From the NCBI GenBank assembly GCA_003427395.1, contig BFEA01000126.1:1060581-1083486 (forward strand): a stretch of 22,906 nucleotides of DNA, written 5' to 3'. Both the position numbers and the translations under genes were made by a program. The stretch's first letter is position 1, and every line of letters begins with the position of its first letter. The notes below the pieces were generated by a model. The model made no database searches, was not told the origin of the DNA, and saw nothing but the letters and a program-made list of their open reading frames with translations. This DNA is from Chara braunii (taxonomy: Eukaryota > Streptophyta > Charophyceae > Charales > Characeae). Positions 15,690 to 22,906 of this stretch are shown in pieces.

Positions 15690-15863
15690 CGACCTTCTTC
15701 CGCCGAATACAACGTACGGTCATTACAGCTGTATTTGGGGTATCTTTCAGTCTCAATACACAGCTATAACGACGTCTTTATAGCTGTATTTAGACTGAAA
15801 GATACTCCAAATACAGGTGTAATGACCGTACATTGTACATTGTATTCGGGGGAAGAAGGTAGT
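15690..15863. mobile_element. full-length MITE hairpin, CCGAATAC family
   Basis: Left arm CGACCTTCTTCCGCCGAATA, ACGTACGGTCATTACAGCTG and TTTGGGGTATCTTTCAGTCT is mirrored by the right arm up to TTCGGGGGAAGAAGGTAGT. Stem length is about 75 bp around a short loop (15766-15785). It is non-coding and close to a perfect palindrome. It is the longest copy of the family and a good reference for it. Confidence 0.85.
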
Positions 15864-16007
15864 GCCCCCTGCTTGGAGCAGAGATGTGCATCTCTTTATC
15901 TTTTGCTTGAAGTACAGATGTGCATGTGTATCTTGTATTGATGGTGTGCTTGCATCCCGGGAAGTGTACATTGCATCCCATGATCATTGTGTGTGCTTTT
16001 CACAGCC
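15864..16007. other. spacer, no feature
   Basis: Two GATGTGCAT words (15891 and about 15917), otherwise nothing. Confidence 0.35.
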
Positions 16008-16056
16008 CGTCGTTTGTTGTCCTCTTCTCCCTCTCTGCCGACGGTTAACCGGGCAC
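16008..16056 (+). repeat. partial copy of the 8.2-8.6 kb array unit
   Basis: TCGTTTGTTGTCCTCTTCTC, CCTCTCTGCC and GACGGTTAACCGGGCA match the middle of the hammerhead-like units (for example 8232-8292). The 5' part with the ribozyme-like core is missing. Confidence 0.75.
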
Positions 16057-16630
16057 CAACAATGCCCCCGGCGCCTCAAAAAATCTGCACGTGGCTGGCC
16101 GTGGGGTGGGGCCGGTAGGCTAGGCGGCAGGCGCTCGCCAGCTTTTCGCAAGATGTCGAGTGGGCCAACTTTGGCAGTCTTTTGTGCTCAGTATCATTGA
16201 CAAAAATATCTGGAAAAAGGTCATGAACGTAGATCGAGTGCCGCCTTTTTTGAAAAATGATGCAAATTTTTTTTTGCTGGCGTACCAATGAGCTAGTCCA
16301 GTCCATACACCCATAAACTGCTAAGGGTGACGCCTGTGCGACTGGGTGGGTACCGTAAAGGTCTACTGGTGTGGGATGCTCTTAGCCATTAACCCTGAGA
16401 TGAGGTGGGATGGTACCTGCGCTCTTGAGCTGAAATGCCAACTGCCTACCTTGCACGGGTTGGCTTTAGACACTACTGTTACTCGATGGGGTTCCAGAGT
16501 ACATATTCGGCCACCTCCTGGTCCACTTTGTACTCATCGCCTGCCCCGATTTTGGTGGAGGGTCTACAGACTCTACACTAATTTGCTCCGAGGACCCTTC
16601 AGGGCCCTCTGATATGTGTGAAAGGGATCC
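16057..16630. other. intergenic, no recognised gene
   Basis: Includes an 88-codon plus-strand frame (16346-16612) without any family motif. Composition is mixed. Nothing in it can be assigned. Confidence 0.35.
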
Positions 16631-16633
16631 TCT

Positions 16634-16713
<80 letters not shown>

Positions 16714-16735
16714 TTGCTCACTCTCTCTCTCTCCC
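16634..16735 (+). repeat. (CT)n microsatellite
   Basis: CT tract of about 68 bases, with a few interruptions after 16700 (GTCTCT, TTGCTCA). Confidence 0.9.
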
Positions 16736-16899
16736 CTGTATACACACACACGCCCCTAAAAAAAGCAAATGAAGTACAATAATTATGAAATAACAATTAA
16801 AAAACAAACAAAAATTGAGTGCATCACTAATTTCGGCATGGCGGATGGTGCACGCGTACTGCACGGCGCATTGCAGAAGTGCGCTGGAAGTATGATCTG

Positions 16900-17710
16900 G
16901 ACCGAAAGTTGCACAAAATACACAGCTATAAGGACTGGGTGTTCTATTCGGGTGAAGACGGTAGTTGCCGTCTGGCCCTGTGCCCTATTCTACGTCGTAC
17001 TACCTCGTGCTAGCTAGCGTTTACTTCGTCACGTGCTGTCCATGTGTCACTTGCTCAATGCTGCTCGAAGGCTCTGCTCATACAGGCTCCGAAAAGTACG
17101 CCCGGTCATTAGCACTGCATCTGGACTTGAAATTGCACCGAATGCACAGCTATAATGACTGGACGCTCCATTCGGGTGAAGATGGTTGTGGTATGCCTGC
17201 CCAAATCTATGTCGGTCATTATCACTGTATCTAGACTGGAGGTTGCAACCGAATGCAGCTATAATCTACGGCGGTCATTATAACTGTATCTAGACTGAAA
17301 GTTGAACCAAATGCAGCTATAATGACCGGGCGCTCTATTCGGGTGAAGACGGTTGCGGTATGCCTGCCCTAACCCATGTCCTATGAGCTCTGCGCATGCT
17401 ACCAAGCGTCTTCCTCGTCACTCGTTGTCCACTTGTCAGTCGCCCAGTGCTACTCGAAGGCTCTCTGCTCATACAGGCCCCAAATGGAACGCCTGGGCAT
17501 TAGCACTGTATCTAGACCAAAAGCTGCAGGAATGCTGCTTTAATGACAGGGTGCTCTATTTGGGTGAAGACGGTAGTTGCAGTCTGCCTGCCCTAAACTA
17601 CGTCCTTCTTCCTCTACTGATGCTAGCTAGTGTCTACCTCGTCACTCACTGTCCACGTGTCACTCGCCCAATGCAGCTTGAAGGCTCTGCTCACGCAGGG
17701 TTCCTTCACC
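16900..17710. repeat. satellite-like array built from MITE ends and spacers
   Basis: Three copies of a spacer block start near 17009, 17383 and 17626 (for example GCTAGCTAGTGTCTACCTCG, TGTCCACGTGTCACTCGCCC and GAAGGCTCTGCTCA). They alternate with MITE-derived blocks (CGGTCATTAGCACTG, CAGCTATAATGAC, CTCTATTCGGGTGAAGACGG) near 16915, 17105, 17213, 17275 and 17500. The hairpin family seems to have been captured into, or to have seeded, a tandem array. Long frames here are not genes. Confidence 0.75.
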
Positions 17711-18476
17711 AAAACCAGGTAAGGACTGCTTGTCCCGACTGCCTGCATTCTCCTCTGCCTCCACACTCTGCCACTCAGCGCCCGGGTATGGTTGGTGTTC
17801 ACTACACCCACCATAGCTGCTCTCCTTCTTCAGGTGCTGCTTTCCTTCTCCCTGCGCAACAGCGCTTATGCCATGCAGCCTCCTGCCAGTGTGTGGTGTA
17901 CCTGGTGGCCTCCAGACTGTTGTGCTGGAGTGGCTGCCGCGTCCGGACCCAGCACGCAATGCCTGCCCTAACCTACGCGGGGACAGTGTCCAGATCCCAG
18001 TCTCTGTCACTAACTTGCGGGCAGGGCCTACCGGCCAGTTAAAGAGGTTGGCTCCTGGCAACCGCCAACTCCTAGGACCACTCGCCGGCCTTTACTTGGG
18101 GCCTCTGTAAGAATTCCAGGCCCGCCGTCACTCAGGGTGGCCGAGACGCATTTTCAGCAGCAGCGTCAGGCTGCCGAGGCCAGGAGCCTCACGCTGGGGT
18201 GGTCTAGGCTCGGGGAAGAGGGTGTCTGGTCGTTAAAATCGTCTCGGGCGCTGGTGGTGTCAAGCAGAAATGTGCATCTGATTTATAGGATGGTTATCCT
18301 GGTGCTTGTAGCAGAGATGTTGGTGCATGTTGTTTGATGAGAGAGAGGCTCGTCTGAATCTCGTACACAAATGTGTCCTTGGAAGCAAGCAAGGTATTTG
18401 CGGACCTGTGGTTGAAAGACGATATTGCTTCTTTGGGTACTCTGTGGCTTTGCATCGAGTCGTAATGTCCCATTCA
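17711..18476. other. intergenic, no recognised gene
   Basis: Continues one open frame from the array to 18042 without family similarity. A GCCTGCCCTAACCTACG word at 17961 echoes the array. Beyond 18060 I see nothing assignable. Confidence 0.4.
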
Positions 18477-18477
18477 A

Positions 18478-18520
<43 letters not shown>
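18478..18520 (+). repeat. (TG)n microsatellite
   Basis: TG tract of about 43 bases, then a CG-alternating CCGCGCGCGCCC stretch. Alternating purine-pyrimidine DNA can adopt Z-form. Confidence 0.9.
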
Positions 18521-18660
18521 TGTGTCCGCGCGCGCCCGTGCCCGTGCTTGTGTGGGTCACACACGATGACGATGTTTCCATGCAATGGAAGCTTCGTATG
18601 ATGTGTGGCATATTCCGTCTGACAATCTCATGCCCTGCTGTTCACCTAGATAAAATGCCC

Positions 18661-18770
18661 GCTCCAACCGGCCAGTTGCCGGCTTAACACTGATTGGTCA
18701 TTCTCGAAGCTGTATCTAGACAGAAGCTTACCACCAATCAGTGTTAAGCCGGCAACCGGCCGGCTGGAGC
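18661..18770. mobile_element. hairpin element, GCTCCAACCGGCC family
   Basis: 38-bp arms 18661-18698 and 18733-18770 (GCTCCAACCGGCCAGTTGCC, GGCTTAACACTGATTGGT) are almost perfect inverted repeats around a 34-base centre containing GAAGCTGTATCTAGACAGAA. The central CTGTATCTAGAC resembles the interior of the CCGAATAC family copies at 17230-17290, so this may be another shell around a shared core. Confidence 0.8.
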
Positions 18771-19095
18771 GGCCTGGCTGCAACCGGGCCAGTTGGACTC
18801 AGGTCCTCCAATTGGGATTTTGTTTCGGCTAAAAAATGGTTGATTTTTTTTTTTTTTTTTTTGTTGTTGTTGTTGAAAGAGGGGTTTGGCCGCGTTTGCC
18901 GAGAACAGTCGGAATGCGCAAAGAAATCCGTGATCTGATTTTTTTTCCGGGGGTGGGGGGTTCAGGCAGGTTATGGTGGGGGTGGGGGTCTTAGTGCGGG
19001 TGTTACAGCAACCATGGGCAGCAGCACACAAGGTGGGAGGTTGACAAGAGGGAGGGGTTTGCATCTTGGTGTTGTGACGCCGGGCGAACCAATTT
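18771..19095. other. intergenic with T and GTT runs, no gene
   Basis: A T(19) run and (GTT)n around 18843-18875, and G-rich GGGGGTGGGGGGTT near 18949. No coding similarity. Confidence 0.45.
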
Positions 19096-19104
19096 AAAAA
19101 CGGG

Positions 19105-19480
19105 AGAGGAGGAAGAACAAGAGGAGGAGGACGAGGAGGAGGAGGAGAAGAAGAAGAAGAAGAGGAGGAGGAAGAAGAAGAATATGAAGACGAAGACAGA
19201 AAAGTAGTAGTAGGAGAAGATGGCGATGATGATGAATAGGAGAGGAGGAAGAAGTTGTGGAGTAGTAGAATGCGAAGAAAATCACGAGGAGGACGAGGAC
19301 AAGGATGAGGACGAAGTAGTGGCGAAGAATAATAAGAAGAAAAAGGAAGACCAAAGAAGAAGAAGAAGAAGTGAAAGAAGAAGAAGAAGACGAAGATGAA
19401 GACGAAGACGAAGACAAAGAAAAGTAGTAATATGAGAAGATGATGATGATGATGATGAATAAGAGGAAGATGAAGTTGTG
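19105..19480 (+). repeat. purine-rich GAA/GAG/GAC trinucleotide array
   Basis: Nearly all-purine trinucleotide sequence. A larger unit is duplicated: GAAGACGAAGAC, AAAAGTAGTA, GAGAAGATG, GATGATGATGAATA and GAAGTTGTGGAGT appear at about 19180-19262 and 19390-19482. Minus-strand Ser/Leu-rich frames are artefacts. Confidence 0.85.
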
Positions 19481-19494
19481 GAGTCTTTTAAAAC

Positions 19495-19495
<1 letters not shown>

Positions 19496-19566
<71 letters not shown>

Positions 19567-19578
19567 CGCGCGCGCGCA
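19496..19578 (+). repeat. (CA)n microsatellite with CG-alternating end
   Basis: CA tract of about 68 bases, then GCGCGCGCGCACA. Alternating purine-pyrimidine over about 80 bases, potentially Z-forming. Confidence 0.92.
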
Positions 19579-20055
19579 CATACACACATGGAGTTGCAAT
19601 GGCGGTCTGGTGTGGCCTGACAGCAGAAGGGGAGGCGACTTACCAAAGACAATGGCGGGCTGGCATAGTGTGGGGTCGCTCGTTGGCGGGTGGGAGAATT
19701 TCTTCGAACTTTGACGCATACGGGCGGGGTGCGGTAGTTGTTCGTGCCATTTTCCAATGTGATCTCGAAGTTTGAATTGCGGCCCATCTGGGCCGCCGAT
19801 TGACAAAGATCAGTGGCCCGGATTGGCCGCTTTTGTTTTCACGAATTCAGGGGGGCCACCGGGCTTTTTCTTTTGCCGCTCGACCGGCAGTGGGGTCCAG
19901 GAGCCCTGAGACATGACTTAGGCCCGAAAAAGAGAAGTTCCCAGCCGACAGCAAAATAGGCTTGGGTGAACTGGGGAGGCAACCGGGTTGGGCCGGTTGG
20001 TCCAACCAGGAGGCTCACGATTGAGGAAGGGGTCCCCGGTCGGACCGGGGACCAG
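19579..20055. other. intergenic, GGCC/CCGG-rich, no gene
   Basis: Short words such as GGGCCGGTTGGTCCAACC (19992-20009) give local dyad symmetry. No gene or known element is recognised. Confidence 0.4.
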
Positions 20056-20057
20056 CA

Positions 20058-20135
20058 CAGCCGCAAATACAGCTGTAACTACCAAGCATTTTTTTATTTT
20101 TATTTTTTTACCTAGCGTTCTATTTGGGTGAAGAG
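20058..20135. mobile_element. degenerate CCGAATAC-family MITE
   Basis: CCGCAAATACAGCTGTAACT and then GCGTTCTATTTGGGTGAAGA, interrupted by a T-rich run. This is the right half of the family with an insertion. Confidence 0.55.
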
Positions 20136-20952
20136 GGTAGTATCCCTCGTCTTTTTCCTACCTCTCAACTTCTGCCCCCCCCCCCCCCGGTCTTCCATTG
20201 GCATCTGCAGCTGCAGGTTTCCTAGAAAGTTAGTGTACCCCAGGTGCTGCCCCATCCTAGAAAATCCCAAATCCAACTTCAGTGACACTCACAGCGGTAT
20301 GTTGACTTGGTAATGGAAACATACAAAACACTTCGGACTTCATTTTTTGAGTTTTTTATTACCTCAAGGCGTACCTTTGCCACTAGCAACTTTTTAAGAA
20401 GATGACATGAGATCGAAAGAGGTAGCGTCGACAGTCTACAGAGTACTCCGTTCGCCCTCTTGCGACTCTGGGAGTGGACAGGCAGGGTGGTAGGTGGGTG
20501 GGCAGCAAAACAATGAAGTGTGCACAGGCAATGGAGCCAACAAGGCAAACCAACAAGTGGGCCGGCAATCGTGCACACGGCAGTTGTGTGGACAGCAAGG
20601 TAACACGTGCTAAACCGGCGAGTGGGCAGGGGCCAGTGCGGGACAGCAACAGCAAGGCAAGGAGATATTGAGACAGGCAAAGAAACAGTACAGGTTGGGA
20701 GGGTGTGGGTGAGCAGCCAACAGAGAGTACAGGTCACGAGGAGGGCAAGGAAGAAGGCTGCAAGGTCATACCAACACCGCAGGCCACACGCACAGCAAAA
20801 TTGCCAAGGTCCCACTGGCAAAGGGGATTGGATTAAGCCCCTGAATGTGGATGTGTTCGGTTAATATGTGCAGAACATGTCCAGATTTATTCAGGCGTTC
20901 AATCCAATCCTCCTCGATAGGGAACCTGCTTGTTGTCCCCCGAAGTTAATTC
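20136..20952. other. intergenic; GGCA-rich low-order repeats, no gene
   Basis: About 20460-20780 is rich in GGCAA/GACAGCAA/GGGCAG words and supports a 180-codon minus-strand frame, Cys-, Leu- and Thr-rich, that matches no family I know. 20822-20915 has an imperfect dyad (GGATTAAGCCCCTGAATG against TTCAGGCGTTCAATCC). Confidence 0.4.
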
Positions 20953-21013
20953 GTTCTTGTAGCGCATGGGTTTTGGGTACAGAGGGTCATAGGTTTGAAT
21001 CCTGTCACCTTGA
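20953..21013 (+). pseudogene. mitochondrial-type tRNA-Pro(UGG) relic
   Basis: TTTTGGGTACAGAGGG, CATAGGTTTGAATCCTGTC and ACCTTGA match the anticodon loop, T arm and 3' acceptor strand of plant mitochondrial trnP as I recall it. The anticodon TGG is at 20974-20976. The D arm is reduced to TAGCGCA: about 14 bases are missing, as if lost between two GCGCA direct repeats of the intact gene. The 5' acceptor strand (GTTCTTG) no longer pairs with CACCTTG. At 61 bases it cannot form a normal tRNA. The best reading is decayed mitochondrial DNA in the nucleus (NUMT). Plastid trnP is a weaker match. Confidence 0.7.
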
Positions 21014-21450
21014 GTCAAAATCAGAGCAAATTGACACAACAATCAACCGACCATCATCACCTCGTATTAATATTTGTAAGCCACGATGAAGTTCTTATTT
21101 CTCTATTTTTCATAGAATTTTTGGTGTGAATGGGAGAACTCTCTTGGTCACCATCGACTGGACTTCTCGTGGAGGGGACCACTTTGTGCACGCAACTGTG
21201 TTTGATCCGACTCTCGTGGAATGGACCACTTTGCGACTGTTTGCGATCCAATTGAACCAAATGAGATTAAGCTAGCACTGCCGCCACTTCGTGCCAAATC
21301 GGAGAATAGGGTTACACCACCCGTATCGGCCACGGAAAAAAAAAAAAGAGTAGAAACATTTCTAGTCGGATGAATTTGGGCGCTCCTGTAGTAGGCCGCA
21401 CGTTTTCTAAAATCGTGGCGTGTTAACGGGCACGACTCTCGGAAGTACTG
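21014..21450. other. intergenic, no gene recognised
   Basis: Two GGACCACTTTG(T/C)G words preceded by CTCGTGGA (21177 and 21223) form a small 45-bp tandem pair. Otherwise nothing is assignable. Confidence 0.4.
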
Positions 21451-21720
21451 GTGGCAAAAGGCATGGTGGCAAATGCCTTTTTATTTGTTTGTTTGGGGGG
21501 CAGGGGGGGCAGGGGGGGTAGGGGTAAAAGGAGAATAGGGTTAACAAAAGGCATGGTGGCATTACACTGGCGTACGTTTTTTTTGTGGATCCTGGGGGGG
21601 GGGGGGGGGGGGGGGGGGGTGTTGGGGGGGCACGGACAGGGAGGAGGAATGTGTCATTTTTTCATGTTTCTTTTTTTTCGAGGGGGGGAGGGGGGAAGGA
21701 CAGGGAGGAGGCTCACTCAA
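21451..21720 (+). repeat. G-rich tandem region
   Basis: AAAAGGCATGGTGGCA recurs at 21456 and 21548. G runs include a stretch of about 26 G at 21594-21619. Strong quadruplex potential on the plus strand. Coding-like frames are Gly-rich artefacts. Confidence 0.75.
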
Positions 21721-21860
21721 CGTGTCGTGTGTACGTGGATTAAAAAAGATCCAGATAGATTGGGAACATTCTGCAGTGGGCAAAAGGCCCCATTGCCTGC
21801 TTGAAGCTCCATTCGTGTGTGCGGGGCGGCACTCACGTGCGGCCGTTATTGGCAATAGCA

Positions 21861-21996
21861 CGACCATACGGCAGACATTTCCGCTGGCCATACACACACA
21901 GGTGTCGGTTTTTTATTTTTCTGAAGTGGCGACCATACGGCAGATGTTTTTGCTGGCCATACACGTGCGGGTGTTGTCTTTTATTTTTCTGATGTT
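21861..21996 (+). repeat. 69-bp tandem duplication
   Basis: CGACCATACGGCAGACATTT at 21861 and CGACCATACGGCAGATGTTT at 21930, each followed by GCTGGCCATACAC and TTTTATTTTTCTGA. Confidence 0.88.
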
Positions 21997-22134
21997 TGTC
22001 TCGTTTTCTATTTCCGTCCTGTTCAACACTGACATTGGGTGCATCGCATCCTGCCCTGCATTCCCGAAAGGTAGGGAGCAGTACACCCGGCCTCTTCTTC
22101 TTCTTCTTCTTTCTTTTTTTATCATTTTTTCCTC

Positions 22135-22385
22135 CGGTTTGTTGTGGCTTTTCAGGCCTGTGGCTTTCCTTTTTTTCCCAAGGTTGGGAAATGTCAATCG
22201 CAGCGGTCCGGTTTTGATCATTCTGCACCCAGACTACAATTCTGACGCCTGACGTCTGCAGCTAAGCAGAAATGGGTAATGCTCCCAGTACTTTGTGCTC
22301 CGAGTTGTTTGAGGAGGGACGGACTCCAGGCGGCCGCCTCTGTTTGTGTGTGAACAATAATGAGCAGTCTTTCCCAAAAGTACGC
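22135..22385 (+). mobile_element. LINE-like 3' end, copy 3
   Basis: CCCAAGGTTGGGAAATGTCA, CAGCGGTCCGGTTTTG, GGGTAATGCTCCCAG, GAGTTGTTTGAGGAGGGA and ACAATAATGAGCAGTCTTTCC align in order with 11230-11410. A clear poly-A tail is not seen, but an A run occurs at 22430-22437. No RT domain. Confidence 0.6.
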
Positions 22386-22541
22386 ATTACCAAATGCACA
22401 TATGAAATCCGCATAATCCACAAAATGCTAAAAAAAAAGAATGTCAAGGGACAGTCACACCAGGATCTTATTTCCCCAAGCTGCTTGTTCGTGACTGCAT
22501 TTGTCAGCGGGGACTCCGCGCTCTGAGGGGCTCCGGGGGGT

Positions 22542-22684
22542 TTGGGAATTCGCGGCAACCTCGGGGGCAAGGTCCCACTTGCACGGATTACGCGATTCTG
22601 ACCGTTGGTTTGTGCTATCTACGGTCAATCTCTCTTATTCCGTGCAAGTGGGACCTAGCCCCGGGAGGTTCCCGCAAATTGCCT
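22542..22684. mobile_element. hairpin MITE, GGTCCCACTTGCA family, second copy
   Basis: Arms of about 45 bases, 22542-22586 (CAACCTCGGGGGCAAGGTCC, CACTTGCACGGA) and 22637-22684, with a secondary CTGACCG/CGGTCA pairing in the centre. The terminal motif is shared with 6943-7117, while the interior differs. Confidence 0.78.
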
Positions 22685-22906
22685 TTTGCCTTTCTTGTTT
22701 GGAATCAATCTGCACAAATGGAAACAAATTTGAAGACGAAGATATTGCGAGGACATGTGATCTCGCAGTGTGACCGCAGCCGTAGTAGAGTACGCATAAT
22801 CCAGGTGGCCGCAACCTTGTCCTTTTTTTTTTTTTTTTTCCCCAAAACACGTGCTCCATCTATTGGTGGGGAGCAGCACCTGCTGGAAACCGGGTCCAGC
22901 GTGCGG

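Noticed and set aside
17353-18042. 229-codon plus-strand frame
   Set aside because: It begins inside the MITE-derived tandem array, repeats its own segments, and matches no family.
19094-19585. 163-codon minus-strand Ser/Leu-rich frame
   Set aside because: Translation of the purine trinucleotide array and CA repeat.
20279-20821. 180-codon minus-strand Cys-rich frame
   Set aside because: Lies over GGCA-rich low-order repeats. No family, no splice or promoter support, and short frames overlap on both strands.
22272-22526. 84-codon plus-strand frame starting MGNAPS, suggestive of a myristoylated protein
   Set aside because: It lies across the LINE-like 3' end homologous to 11.3 kb, and has no family similarity beyond the first residues.

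Overview
The window looks like nuclear DNA of a plant-lineage (streptophyte) eukaryote. It holds one confidently recognised protein gene, split by an intron of about 9.4 kb, in a sea of microsatellites, minisatellites, hairpin (MITE-like) elements, LINE-like 3' ends and decayed RNA or organelle sequences. The protein is closest in my memory to plant COG4. A repeat-bloated, long-intron genome such as that of a charophyte alga (for example Chara) would fit, but the species is inference only.

Gene: COG4, subunit 4 of the conserved oligomeric Golgi tethering complex, plus strand. Exon 1 is 3317-5377 and exon 2 is 14740-15369. They join in phase 0 through a GT-AG intron (5378-14739) to give 896 residues. 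An AATAAA lies at 15401-15406. Lys/Glu- and Gly-rich insertions explain most of the excess over the roughly 740-790 residues usual for the family. No other intact protein gene is supported.

Layout. 312-2440: a composite repeat present in tandem and then inverted, with tRNA-like segments. 2531-2756: nested hairpin elements. 2957-3316: COG4 upstream region with a TGACGTGG site and a long GA tract. 5378-14739: the intron, holding a 27-bp minisatellite, several hairpin elements, a U6 snRNA-like copy (6759-6863), a 60-bp minisatellite, a three-unit array with hammerhead-ribozyme-like cores (8165-8655), a GATCGATC-rich array, two LINE-like 3' ends, a group II intron reverse-transcriptase fragment (about 12.5 kb) and long GA/CA/GATA/poly-G tracts. 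15407-22906: downstream repeat-rich DNA with a perfect-looking MITE hairpin, a satellite built from MITE pieces, purine-rich arrays, a mitochondrial-type tRNA-Pro relic (20953-21013), a third LINE-like 3' end and a last hairpin element.

The most unusual observations are the hammerhead-like cores embedded in an inverted-repeat element, the U6 copy with four extra bases between ACAGAGA and AGC, and the very large intron of a conserved housekeeping gene acting as a sink for many repeat families. Sequence gaps (N) occur at 1069, 12892-12906 and 14524.
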